Part shown: in pieces, positions 7,259 to 15,439 of the stretch | Layout of the letters: every line of letters begins with the position of its first letter | Numbering within the stretch: position 1 is the stretch's first letter | Source: Sphingopyxis macrogoltabida | Lineage (GTDB): Bacteria > Pseudomonadota > Alphaproteobacteria > Sphingomonadales > Sphingomonadaceae | DNA length: 64,000 nucleotides | Assembly: GCF_001314325.1 (NCBI RefSeq) | Contig: NZ_CP009430.1 | Coordinates: 248,001-312,000, forward strand | Direction: 5' to 3' | Position numbers and translations under genes: made by a program | Notes under the pieces: generated by a model | What the model was told of the DNA's origin: nothing | What the model saw: the letters and a program-made list of their open reading frames with translations, nothing else | Database searches by the model: none

Positions 7259-9505
7259 TCACATCGACCAGCCGACCGTCAGCCCGTAGGTGCGCGGCGC
7301 ACCGGGATAGCCGACCAGCTGTCCCGGCAGCCCGAGCACGGTGCGCCGATAATATTTGTCGGTCGCGTTCATGACGAAGGCGCTCACCCGGAAGTCGCCA
7401 ACCCGCGCCGTCGCGCGCAGGTCGAGCAGCCCGTAGCTTGGCTGCACCGCGAGTGGCGTGGTCGTGCCGTAGATCGCATTGCCCTCGCCCGGCTCGAAGT
7501 AGAACTGGCTGAGCAGCGCATAGTCGGCGCGCAGCTGGAACGAATTGTCGCCGCCGAACGGGATCGTCCACTGCGCTCCGGCATTGACCGAATGGACCGG
7601 CGCCCGGACAAGACGGGTGTCCGAGAAGTCGGTTGTCGCATTGAACGGAAACGCTTTGTATTTGGCATCGGTGTAAGCGTAGCTGAGGTTAGCCTCGAAG
7701 CGGTCCGAAGGACGCGCGACAAGCTCTAGCTCGAACCCTTTGATTTCGCTCGTCGCGGCATTGGTGATCAACGTCGCCGCGCCGCCGCCCGGCACCGCGA
7801 CGACGCGCAGCACCTGGAGATCCTTATAGTCATAATAATAGGCCGAACCGTTGAAGGTCAGGCGCCGGTCGAGAAGCTGGGTCTTGAAACCGACCTCATA
7901 GGCATCGAGGCTTTCTGGCTCGAAGACGACATTCGCCTGGGCCGCCGAGAAGGGCACATATTGAAAGCCTCCCGACTTGAAGCCCTGGTTATAGCTTGCA
8001 TAGAAATTGAGGTCGCGGGTCGGTTGGTACGACAGGGTTATGCGCGGGTCGAAGCTGCTGAACTTGCCGCCCTGTGCCGTGGTGAAATTGGCAGCGACGA
8101 GCGGAATGCCCGGCGCCGTCGTGGTGCCGGTCGAAACCGCGTCCTTGTCGTCTTCGGTGTAGCGGCCACCCAGCGTCAGATCGAGCTTGTCGGTGATGTG
8201 CACCGTCGCCTGCGCAAAGCCAGCAAGGCTTTTGGTAGTGTAACGAGTTGCGGCAACGTCGGTCTGAAGCGCTCCGGTCAATGCGGCCTTGACGCTGTCG
8301 ACGCCGAAATTGAAGGTATCGATGCGCGTACTGCGATCGTCATAATAGAAGCCGCCGACGATCCAGTCGACCACGCCGCCGAAGGATAACGGTCCGCTCG
8401 GATCCGAAGCGAAACGAAGTTCCTGGGTGAACTGCTTGCTGCGCTCGTCGCTGACCTGCTGGATTACATCAAGCGACGTGTTGTCGAAATCGCGATCGTC
8501 AATCGCGCGGTTATGGCGATAAGCGGTGATCGCGGTGAAGGTGCCGACACCGACGTCCCACTCGATCTTGCCACTGAAGGTCTCGACGTTGCGGTCGAGC
8601 AAATTGTCACGGTTGGTACGCTCCTCGTACCGTCCAGGGCTGGTCACCGGCACCGCGCCGGCGCGCGCGAAGAAGACCGCGTTGGGATTGAGGATCGTCC
8701 CCTCGTTTTTACCCGAGAAGGAATAGCCGTCGTCGCGCAGCAGTTCGGCGATCAGGCTGACACGAAAATCGGCGCTCGGTTCAAAATCGAGCCGCAGCCG
8801 CCCGCCATAATTGTCAATTCCTTGCGCGTGATTGCCAGTCTGCGGATTTCGCATATAGCCCTCCGAGAAGGTACGCCAGCCGGCGACCCGGCCCTTCACC
8901 GTGTTGCCGAGCAGCGGCCCCGAGACCGCCGCAAATACATTATAGGCGTCGTAATTGCCGATTCCCGCCTCCGCTTCGAGTGCGAAGCTGTCGGTCGGCC
9001 CCTTGGTGATGACATTGATCGCGCCGCCGATCGTGTTACGGCCATAGAGGGTGCCCTGCGGGCCTTTGAGCACTTCGATCCGCTCGATGTCGCGCAGTGC
9101 ACCGAGCGTGCCCGCGGTGCGTCCCAGATAGACTTCGTCGACGAACACGCCGACCGACGCTTCGGAGCCGGCGTCGAACTGGCGGCTGCCGATGCCGCGA
9201 ATATAGAGCTGCGGCCGGGTCGCGCCCGCGCTGCCGCCGTAAAAGCCCGGAACGCGCGGTGCGATCTGGGTCAGGTTGATGATGCCGCTGCCTTCGAGCT
9301 GCTCGCTCGTAAAAGCCGAGATCGAGACCGGCACGTCTTGGAGGCGCTGCGACCTTTTCTGGGCGGTCACGATGATTTCGCCAGGCGCAGCGTCGCTGCC
9401 CTGGACATTGGTTTCGGTTTCGTTGCCCTGCGCCATCACGGGCGCGGCGCCGAGCAGCGCCAAAGTGAGGATGGACGCACCTGCGCCGCGGATCGCCTTT
9501 TGCAT
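7259..9505 (-). CDS. TonB-dependent outer-membrane receptor
   Basis: A 748-residue receptor. The signal peptide covers residues 1-25 (ending VMA-Q), followed by TonB-box-like GEIIVTAQKRS, the plug (VPVSISAFTSEQL, YIRGIGSRQF, EVLKGPQGTLYGRN) and a barrel ending GWSM. The ATG follows GGGAGAG. It is a close paralogue of the partial receptor at 62081: both contain GGFQYVPFSAAQANV and LDRRLxFN followed by YDYKDLQV. It is divergent from the winged-helix regulator at 9684, and a 35-bp inverted repeat lies between them. The ligand is unknown; context suggests a branched lipid or terpenoid. Confidence 0.93.
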   Translation of the reverse strand: MQKAIRGAGASILTLALLGAAPVMAQGNETETNVQGSDAAPGEIIVTAQKRSQRLQDVPVSISAFTSEQLEGSGIINLTQIAPRVPGFYGGSAGATRPQLYIRGIGSRQFDAGSEASVGVFVDEVYLGRTAGTLGALRDIERIEVLKGPQGTLYGRNTIGGAINVITKGPTDSFALEAEAGIGNYDAYNVFAAVSGPLLGNTVKGRVAGWRTFSEGYMRNPQTGNHAQGIDNYGGRLRLDFEPSADFRVSLIAELLRDDGYSFSGKNEGTILNPNAVFFARAGAVPVTSPGRYEERTNRDNLLDRNVETFSGKIEWDVGVGTFTAITAYRHNRAIDDRDFDNTSLDVIQQVSDERSKQFTQELRFASDPSGPLSFGGVVDWIVGGFYYDDRSTRIDTFNFGVDSVKAALTGALQTDVAATRYTTKSLAGFAQATVHITDKLDLTLGGRYTEDDKDAVSTGTTTAPGIPLVAANFTTAQGGKFSSFDPRITLSYQPTRDLNFYASYNQGFKSGGFQYVPFSAAQANVVFEPESLDAYEVGFKTQLLDRRLTFNGSAYYYDYKDLQVLRVVAVPGGGAATLITNAATSEIKGFELELVARPSDRFEANLSYAYTDAKYKAFPFNATTDFSDTRLVRAPVHSVNAGAQWTIPFGGDNSFQLRADYALLSQFYFEPGEGNAIYGTTTPLAVQPSYGLLDLRATARVGDFRVSAFVMNATDKYYRRTVLGLPGQLVGYPGAPRTYGLTVGWSM

Positions 9506-9609
9506 TGTCTCTCCCTTTCTGCCGGCTTCGTTGGCCAGCCTCGGTCTGCGCCTTCTCTTTCCGGGTCGGGCTGCAGGACGGCACTAACTGCAGAACCAAA
9601 ATAATGCAA

Positions 9610-9644
9610 GAATTGAACAGTCAAAAAATTTCACTGTTGAATTC
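9610..9644. promoter_or_regulatory. 35-bp inverted repeat GAATTGAACAGT-N11-ACTGTTGAATTC
   Basis: Two 12-bp arms match at 11 of 12 positions and are separated by 11 bp. The repeat sits between the divergent receptor (start 9505) and regulator (start 9684). It is the likely operator of the adjacent winged-helix regulator. Its half-site TTGAACA/TGTTCAA recurs twice in the 16630-16766 promoter region. Confidence 0.6.
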
Positions 9645-9683
9645 TTGGGCTTCATGGCACAGTCACGCCGGGAGAGGACACGC

Positions 9684-10250
9684 ATGGGAAAGCAAGCCAG
9701 TTCGGGCAAGACGCCGGCCAGCCGCACGGTTGGAGACAAGGCGGAGGAATCCGCCGACGAGAAACGGCAGGCGAGCCTCGCCGACCTCCTCTCCTTCTAT
9801 TATCCCATGCACTATAGGATCGGGATCGATGTCGAAACGGTCATGGGCCAGGGCCGCATTTCGCGGAAGCAGGGCACGATCCTCTGGCTCATCCATTCGC
9901 GCGGCGACAAGGACGGCTGGCTCCGCCGCAAGCTCATCGAGGAGCGGCTGTCGGCCTGGTTCGAAATCAGCAATTCGAGCGTTTCGAACCTGCTGCGCGA
10001 GCTCACTCGCCCCCCGCTCGAGCTTGTGAAACAGATCGAGAATCCGACCTCTGGCCGCGAGAAGCTCGTGTGCCTGACTCCGAAGGGCCGCGCCTTCATC
10101 GGCGAATCGATCCGCCAGTCGCTCGACTATCTCGGCCGCCACCTCGAACATGTCGACCAGCAGCAACTCGATCGCGGCATCCAGTTCTTCAAGCTGGCCT
10201 TCCAGCCGCTCAGCACCGACCCCGAGGCATCGGAGAGCGGCGCAAGCTGA
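9684..10250 (+). CDS. MarR-like winged-helix transcriptional regulator
   Basis: A 188-residue protein. The centre holds MGQGRISRKQGTILWLIHS, then an HTH-like stretch (LIEERLSAWFEISNSSVSNL) and a wing region SGREKLVCLTPKGRAFI, which fit a MarR-type fold. The start ATG 9684-9686 follows GGGAGAGGA; a TTG further upstream (9645) overlaps the operator and is rejected. It is a paralogue of the regulator at 19195, and each of the two sits beside a TonB receptor gene. It converges on the carboxylase operon with no gap. The TTGAACA half-sites suggest it controls the receptor at 7259 and also the acyl-CoA dehydrogenase operon. Confidence 0.75.
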   Translation: MGKQASSGKTPASRTVGDKAEESADEKRQASLADLLSFYYPMHYRIGIDVETVMGQGRISRKQGTILWLIHSRGDKDGWLRRKLIEERLSAWFEISNSSVSNLLRELTRPPLELVKQIENPTSGREKLVCLTPKGRAFIGESIRQSLDYLGRHLEHVDQQQLDRGIQFFKLAFQPLSTDPEASESGAS

Positions 10251-11861
10251 TCACATCCGGAACACGCCATAGTGCGCCGGGTCCTCGATCGGCGCGTTGA
10301 GCGAAGCCGATATCGCGATCCCGAGCGCATTGCGCGTCGCGACCGGATCGAGAATGCCATCGTCCCAAAGTTCGGACGTTGCGTGCCAGGCGCTCGCCTT
10401 GTCGGCATATTCGGCAAGGATCGGATCACGGATCCCGGCGGCCTCGGCCTCGCCGAGCGTTCGCTCCTCGCGCGCGAGTTGGCGCATCTTCACTTCGGTC
10501 AGCACATTGGCCGCCTGCTCGGCGCCCATCACCCCGACCTGTGCATGCGGCCAGGAGAAGAGAAAGCGGCTGTCGAAGGCGCGCCCCGCCATGCCATAGG
10601 TGCCCGCACCATAGCTCGCATTGGCGTTGACGGTGAACTTGGGCACGCTCGCGCCCGAGACCGCCATGATCATCTTCGCGCCATCCTTGGTGATGCCCCC
10701 GCGCTCATAATCGCGCCCGACCATGAAGCCGGTGATATTCTGGAGGAAAAGCAGCGGCGTGCGGTCCTTGTCGCATAGCTGGATGAAGTGCGTTCCCTTG
10801 AGCGCGCTTTCGGAGAAGAGCACGCCATTGTTGGCGAGGATGCCGACCTTATAGCCCCAGATGCGCGCGAAGCCGCAGACGAGCGTCGTGCCGAAGGCGG
10901 GCTGATATTCATGGAAGCGGCTGCCGTCGGCGATCCGCGCGATCACCTCGCGCATGTCGAACTGGGTGCGCGGGTCGCGCGGCAGGATACCGTAGAGCTC
11001 CTCGGGGTCATAGGCCGGGGGCTCGGCGGCCGCTTCGTCGATCCGCGTCTTCGGCCGCGGCGCGAGCGAGGCGAGGACCTCGCGCGCGAGCGCGATCGCA
11101 TGGGCTTCGGACGCCGCGGGATAATCGGCGACCCCCGAGACGCTGGTGTGCATGTCGGCGCCGCCGAGCTCGTCGACGCTCACCACCTCGCCGGTCGCCG
11201 CCTTGACGAGCGGCGGCCCGCCGAGGAAGACCGCGCCGGTGCCGCGCACGATCACCGAATAATCGCTGAGCGCGGGGATATAGGCGCCGCCCGCCGTGCA
11301 ATGCCCCATCACGATGGCGACTTGCGGCACCGCGAGCTTCGAGAGGATCGACTGGTTCCGGAAGATGCGTCCGGCATGATAGCGGTCGGGGAAGAAATCG
11401 GCCTGGAGCGGCAGGAACCCGCCCGCGCTGTCGCACAGATGGACGACGGGAAGCCGGTTCTCGATCGCGATGTCGAGCGCGCGGACGATCTTCTTCACCG
11501 AGTGCGGATACCAGGCGCCGCCCTTCACCGCGGGATCGTCGGCACGGATCATCACCTCGCGGCCGCCGACGATGCCGATCCCGGTCAGCTGGCCTGCGCC
11601 CGGCACCTCGCCGCCATAAGCGCGGCCTGCCGCCAGGGTGGAGAGCTCGAGGAAGGACGTGCCGGGGTCGAGCAGCGCCGCAAGCCGCTCGCGAAGCCCC
11701 ATCTTCCCCTGCCGCGCGAGCCGCTCGCGATCGCGTTCCGGCCGGTCCTCGCGGGCGCTGCGCTGCCGTTCGGCGAGGTCGGCCGCAATGGCGCGGTGGT
11801 GCGCGACATTGGCCGCAAAGTCGGCCGAGGCCGTCGAAATCCTGCTGATGATGCGCCGCAT
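10251..11861 (-). CDS. Acyl-CoA carboxylase carboxyltransferase (beta) subunit
   Basis: A 536-residue carboxyltransferase that moves CO2 from carboxybiotin to an unsaturated branched acyl-CoA. It contains the biotin-side motif CTAGGAYIPALSDYS with LGGPPLVKAATGEVVS, and the acyl-CoA-side FLQNITGFMVGRDYERGGI with KDGAKMIMAVS. These are most like 3-methylcrotonyl-CoA or geranyl-CoA carboxylase beta subunits rather than propionyl-CoA carboxylase. It is the last gene of a six-gene minus operon, 3 bp after the biotin-carrier gene. No HMG-CoA lyase gene is nearby, and two SDRs, a ligase and a crotonase are, so an atu-type (isoprenoid) role is somewhat favoured over leucine degradation. The substrate needs a biochemical test. 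Confidence 0.88.
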   Translation of the reverse strand: MRRIISRISTASADFAANVAHHRAIAADLAERQRSAREDRPERDRERLARQGKMGLRERLAALLDPGTSFLELSTLAAGRAYGGEVPGAGQLTGIGIVGGREVMIRADDPAVKGGAWYPHSVKKIVRALDIAIENRLPVVHLCDSAGGFLPLQADFFPDRYHAGRIFRNQSILSKLAVPQVAIVMGHCTAGGAYIPALSDYSVIVRGTGAVFLGGPPLVKAATGEVVSVDELGGADMHTSVSGVADYPAASEAHAIALAREVLASLAPRPKTRIDEAAAEPPAYDPEELYGILPRDPRTQFDMREVIARIADGSRFHEYQPAFGTTLVCGFARIWGYKVGILANNGVLFSESALKGTHFIQLCDKDRTPLLFLQNITGFMVGRDYERGGITKDGAKMIMAVSGASVPKFTVNANASYGAGTYGMAGRAFDSRFLFSWPHAQVGVMGAEQAANVLTEVKMRQLAREERTLGEAEAAGIRDPILAEYADKASAWHATSELWDDGILDPVATRNALGIAISASLNAPIEDPAHYGVFRM

Positions 11862-11864
11862 ATG

Positions 11865-12326
11865 TCAGTCCTTCGGCGTGATGGTGGCGAGCGGCGCGCC
11901 GCGATCGAACCCCTGTCCGGCCGCGACATGGAGCGCGAGCGCACCGTCCGCCGGGGCACGGAGGGTCGTCTCGAGTTTCATGCTTTCGATCACGAGCAAG
12001 GGATCCCCCTCGCAAACCTCCTGCCCCTCGGATGCGACAAGACGCACAACGAGGCCCGGCATGGGCGCCGCCACGATATTGTTGGCGCCTGCAGCGCCAG
12101 CCGCTTCATGAAAGGCGACGGGGTCGACCCAGACAAGCTCATGGATTTGGCCGCCGAGATGGACCCAAAGCCGGTCACCGTCGCGCGCATAGGCGACGGG
12201 CCAGCGATCGCCGCCAACGTTGAGCCCGTCCGCCCCCAGCGAAACGAGACGGCCATCGGCCAGCCTCGGCCCCTTCGACAGCGAAAGCGGGGCGACCATG
12301 TCGCCGATGCGCAAATATCCCTGCAT
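11865..12326 (-). CDS. Biotin carboxyl carrier protein of the acyl-CoA carboxylase (separate gene)
   Basis: A 153-residue protein. The C-terminal biotinyl domain carries APMPGLV and the biotin site ESMKLET with Lys117. The N-terminal half resembles the linker/BT region found between biotin carboxylase and carrier domains of methylcrotonyl-CoA-type alpha subunits. In that family both parts are normally one chain of about 650-670 residues. Here the ATG (12324-12326) overlaps the biotin carboxylase stop in a TGATG junction, so the alpha subunit is split in two, 491 plus 153 residues, with no apparent loss. Translational coupling would keep the ratio equal. A single-base sequencing or assembly error at the junction is the alternative. 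Confidence 0.85.
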   Translation of the reverse strand: MQGYLRIGDMVAPLSLSKGPRLADGRLVSLGADGLNVGGDRWPVAYARDGDRLWVHLGGQIHELVWVDPVAFHEAAGAAGANNIVAAPMPGLVVRLVASEGQEVCEGDPLLVIESMKLETTLRAPADGALALHVAAGQGFDRGAPLATITPKD

Positions 12327-13801
12327 CAGTTCCGCCACCTCCCCATCGCAGCGTGCATCTCCGGCACCGCCTCGAGCGCTGCCGCGACGTCGGGAACGGC
12401 AAGCGCCGCGAGCGCGCAAAGCGCGTCCAGCGTCTCGGCGCTCGGCGGCGGTTCGGCAGCCAGCCCGGCTTTCTCCGCGATGAGCCCGGTATGCATGCGT
12501 CCCGCCGCGACATCGGGATCGGCGAGCAGGCGGCGGAGATAGTTGATGTTGGTGGTCACCCCGAGGAGGGTGAGGCGCGCGAGCGCGCTGTCCATCGCGG
12601 CGAGCGCTGCCGCGCGATCGGCGCCATGGACGATGAGTTTTGCGATCATCGGGTCGAAGGCGGCATGCACCCGTTCGCCTTCGACCAAGCCGGCATCGAA
12701 GCGGGCGCCGGCGGGCGGCACAAGGCGAAGCACCGGTCCCGTGGTCGGCGTGAACCCCGCCGCCGGGTCCTCGGCATAGATACGCACTTCGATCGCATGG
12801 CCTTCACGCAAGAGACCATCCTGCCCCACCGGCAGCGGAGCACCGGCGGCGATCGCGAGCTGCTGTTCGACGAGATCGACGCCGGTGATCATCTCGGTGA
12901 CCGGATGCTCGACCTGGAGCCGGGTGTTCATCTCGAGAAAATAGAATTCGCCGCCGCCGCCATAGATGAACTCGACCGTCCCCGCGCCGCGATAGTCGCA
13001 GGCGCGGGCGATGCCGGCCGCTGCCTCGCAGATGCGCTGGCGCTCGGTTTCGTCCAGCGCCGGCGAGGGAGCCTCCTCGACGATTTTCTGAAACCGGCGC
13101 TGCAGCGAGCATTCGCGCTCGAAAAGATGGAGCGCGCCGCCCTTGCCGTCGCCGAGGACCTGCACTTCGATATGACGGGGATTTTCGACATAGCGCTCGA
13201 TGAACAGGCGCCCGTCGCCGAAATAGCGCTCGCCTTCCGACCGGGCGGTCGCGATCTCCTCTTCGAGCGTATCGAGATCGCGCACGATGCGCATGCCCTT
13301 GCCGCCCCCGCCCGCCGAAGGCTTGATCAGGAGCGGCGCGCCGACCGCGCGCGCATGCGCCGCAAAATTGCCGGGGTCGTCTTCCTCGATGACCGACGGC
13401 GCGACGGGAAAGCCGCGCTCCGCAACGAAGCGGCGGGCCGAGATCTTGTCGCCCATGAGATCGATCGTCTCGGGCGCTGGGCCGATCCAGACGATCCCCG
13501 CTGCCTCGACCGCGCGCGCGAAGGCGGCATTTTCGGAAAGAAATCCATAGCCCGGATGGATTGCGCCGGCGCCCATCGCCCTGGCCGCGGCGATGATCGC
13601 GTCGCCGTCGAGAAAGGCCGCGACGGGAGTGTCGCCTTCGATCATCATCGTCTCGTCGGCCAGCGCCATGGCCGGAGTCCGTCCGTCGACAGCGTGCGCG
13701 ACCAGGAGCGCGCGCAGCCCTTTCGCCTTCACGGTTCGCAGGATGCGCGCCGCGATCTCGCCGCGGTTGGCCACGAGCACGCTGTCGAAAGGATAGGTCA
13801 T
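12326..13801 (-). CDS. Biotin carboxylase subunit of the acyl-CoA carboxylase
   Basis: A 491-residue ATP-grasp enzyme that carboxylates biotin with bicarbonate and ATP. The N-terminal domain starts SVLVANRGEIAARILRT. The glycine-rich ATP loop is KPSAGGGGKGM, and catalytic-region motifs include FLEMNTRLQVEHPVTE and ATP-grasp residues around RHIEVQVLGD. The C-terminal biotin carboxylase domain ends near residue 445, and a short tail leads into the stop, where the biotin-carrier reading frame begins in a different frame. It lies 4 bp after the SDR gene at 13806. It works with the carrier and the carboxyltransferase downstream. Confidence 0.92.
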   Translation of the reverse strand: MTYPFDSVLVANRGEIAARILRTVKAKGLRALLVAHAVDGRTPAMALADETMMIEGDTPVAAFLDGDAIIAAARAMGAGAIHPGYGFLSENAAFARAVEAAGIVWIGPAPETIDLMGDKISARRFVAERGFPVAPSVIEEDDPGNFAAHARAVGAPLLIKPSAGGGGKGMRIVRDLDTLEEEIATARSEGERYFGDGRLFIERYVENPRHIEVQVLGDGKGGALHLFERECSLQRRFQKIVEEAPSPALDETERQRICEAAAGIARACDYRGAGTVEFIYGGGGEFYFLEMNTRLQVEHPVTEMITGVDLVEQQLAIAAGAPLPVGQDGLLREGHAIEVRIYAEDPAAGFTPTTGPVLRLVPPAGARFDAGLVEGERVHAAFDPMIAKLIVHGADRAAALAAMDSALARLTLLGVTTNINYLRRLLADPDVAAGRMHTGLIAEKAGLAAEPPPSAETLDALCALAALAVPDVAAALEAVPEMHAAMGRWRN

Positions 13802-13805
13802 GGCG

Positions 13806-14582
13806 TCACCGCGAGCCGGACGGGACGGGCAGGTCGCCGAGGCGCATGCCGCCGTCGCAGTCGAGGATCGTGCCGGTCACATAGCTCGCGGCATCGCTGC
13901 ACAAAAAGGCGACGGCATCGCCGACGTCGCTGCCGCGGCCGAAATAGGGAAGCGCGAGCGCCGCCTGCACGCGATCGGCGAGATCGCCCTCGCCCGTCAG
14001 CCGCGCCAGCCCTTCGGTATCCGCAATCGGGCCCGGCGAGACACCGTTCACCCGAATACCATGAGCGCCCCATTCGAGCGCGAGGCATTTGGTGAGCATA
14101 TCGACGCCCGCCTTGGCGGCGCAGGCATGCGCCTGGTTGCGCATTGCGCGCTGCGCCTGCGGCGCCGACACGGCGACGAGCGAGGCGCCCGGCCGCGTAA
14201 GATGCGCAAACGCGGCCTTGAAGACGTTGAAGGTGCCGATGAGATCTATCTCGACGACGGTGCGAAAGCCGTTGGCGGACATCTCCTCGGCGGACGCGAA
14301 GAAATTCCCCGCGGCGCCCGAGACGACGATATCGATTCCGCCGAGGTGGCGCGCCGCCTGCCCGGCGACATCCTCCATCGCGGCTGCGTCGCGCACGTCG
14401 CCCGCGATGCCGATCGCGTCGAGACCGTCAGCGCGAAGCCCCTCCGCTGCCGCCGCGATGCGCTCGGGCGTCCGGCTCGCGACGACAAGGCGCGCGCCCT
14501 GCGCGCCGAGCCGTTTCGCGATCGCGAGATTGATCCCGCTCGATGCGCCCACGACGAGCGCCTTCTTACCCGACACATTCAC
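13806..14582 (-). CDS. SDR oxidoreductase, 2,4-dienoyl-CoA-reductase-like
   Basis: A 258-residue short-chain dehydrogenase. The nucleotide site is VGASSGINLAIAKRL. The usual YxxxK is replaced by QAHACAAKAG, with Lys kept and no Tyr four residues earlier, and the chain continues LALEWGAHGIRVNGVSPGPI. This combination is characteristic of bacterial and peroxisomal 2,4-dienoyl-CoA-reductase-type SDRs, which reduce dienoyl-CoA formed during oxidation of unsaturated fatty or isoprenoid acids. The GTG start overlaps the stop of the preceding SDR gene (GTGA), so translation is coupled. An AtuB/AtuG-like role is possible. Confidence 0.82.
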   Translation of the reverse strand: MNVSGKKALVVGASSGINLAIAKRLGAQGARLVVASRTPERIAAAAEGLRADGLDAIGIAGDVRDAAAMEDVAGQAARHLGGIDIVVSGAAGNFFASAEEMSANGFRTVVEIDLIGTFNVFKAAFAHLTRPGASLVAVSAPQAQRAMRNQAHACAAKAGVDMLTKCLALEWGAHGIRVNGVSPGPIADTEGLARLTGEGDLADRVQAALALPYFGRGSDVGDAVAFLCSDAASYVTGTILDCDGGMRLGDLPVPSGSR

Positions 14583-15439
14583 TGTTCCGTTGTTCCTCGA
14601 TCATAGGGGGTGGGACGATGGGTCCAAAGTTCGCCCGAAAGCGCGCCGCCACCGTCGACGACCAGCGTTGCCCCGGTCACGAACGACGCAGCCGGGCTTG
14701 AAAGAAAGGCCACCGCCTGCGCGACCTCCCAAGGGTCGCCCGACCGGCGCTGGGGATTGGCGTTCGCAAAACCGGCACGGGCTTCGTCCGGATAGACGTC
14801 GAGACCCGGCGTCTCGATGAGACCGGGGGCGATGCAATTGACGCGGATCGCGTTGGGAGCCCATTCGACTGCCGCCGTCTTGCTCGCGTTGATCACCCCC
14901 GCGCGCGCGGCGCTGCTGTGAATGATGCCGGGCATGCCGCGTTCGTTCGACGCGACGATATTGACGATCGACCCCGGCCGGCCCGCGCCGATCCAGTGCG
15001 TCGCGGCGGCCTGCATCATGAGCCAGCTGCCGGTCAGGTTGGTTTCGACGACCGCGCGCCAACCCTTGGGAACGATGTCCGCGGCGGCCTGCGGATATTG
15101 CCCGCCGGCGTTGTTGACGAGAGCATCGAGCGATCCGAAACGGCCGGTGACGGCATCGAACAACCGCGCGACCGCCTCTTCGTCGCGGATATCGGTCGGC
15201 ATCCAGAGGAGGTCGATCCCGTGCGCCGTCATGTCGGCGGCCGCCTGTTCCAGCCGCTCGGCCGAGCGCCCACAGATCGCGACGTGCGCGCCAAGCCGGC
15301 CGAAGAGCCAGGCGATCGCCATGCCGATGCCGCTCCCGCCGCCCGAGACCAGCACCGTCCGGCCGGCGAAGAGATCGGGTGCGAGCGCATGCGGCTCGCG
15401 CGCGAGCCGGGTCGCCGAAGTGCGCGCGACGCCGCTCAT
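14579..15439 (-). CDS. SDR oxidoreductase with altered active site
   Basis: A 286-residue SDR. The Rossmann motif VSGGGSGIGMAIAWLFG and the NNAGGQYPQ region are intact. At the active site the sequence is IIHSSAARAGVINAS, so the lysine is Arg and no tyrosine stands in the YxxxK position; AVEWAPNAIRVNCIAPG follows. It belongs to the same dienoyl-CoA-reductase/PECR-like branch as its neighbour. ATG 15437-15439 overlaps the stop of the acyl-CoA dehydrogenase (ATGA). The same frame is open further upstream inside the dehydrogenase, but that part has no domain and is not coding. The reaction is uncertain. Confidence 0.8.
   Translation of the reverse strand: MSGVARTSATRLAREPHALAPDLFAGRTVLVSGGGSGIGMAIAWLFGRLGAHVAICGRSAERLEQAAADMTAHGIDLLWMPTDIRDEEAVARLFDAVTGRFGSLDALVNNAGGQYPQAAADIVPKGWRAVVETNLTGSWLMMQAAATHWIGAGRPGSIVNIVASNERGMPGIIHSSAARAGVINASKTAAVEWAPNAIRVNCIAPGLIETPGLDVYPDEARAGFANANPQRRSGDPWEVAQAVAFLSSPAASFVTGATLVVDGGGALSGELWTHRPTPYDRGTTEQ

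Noticed and set aside
10788..12542. 584-codon plus-strand open frame opposite the carboxylase genes
   Set aside because: Crosses the carboxyltransferase and biotin-carrier genes, whose motifs are unmistakable. Shadow frame.
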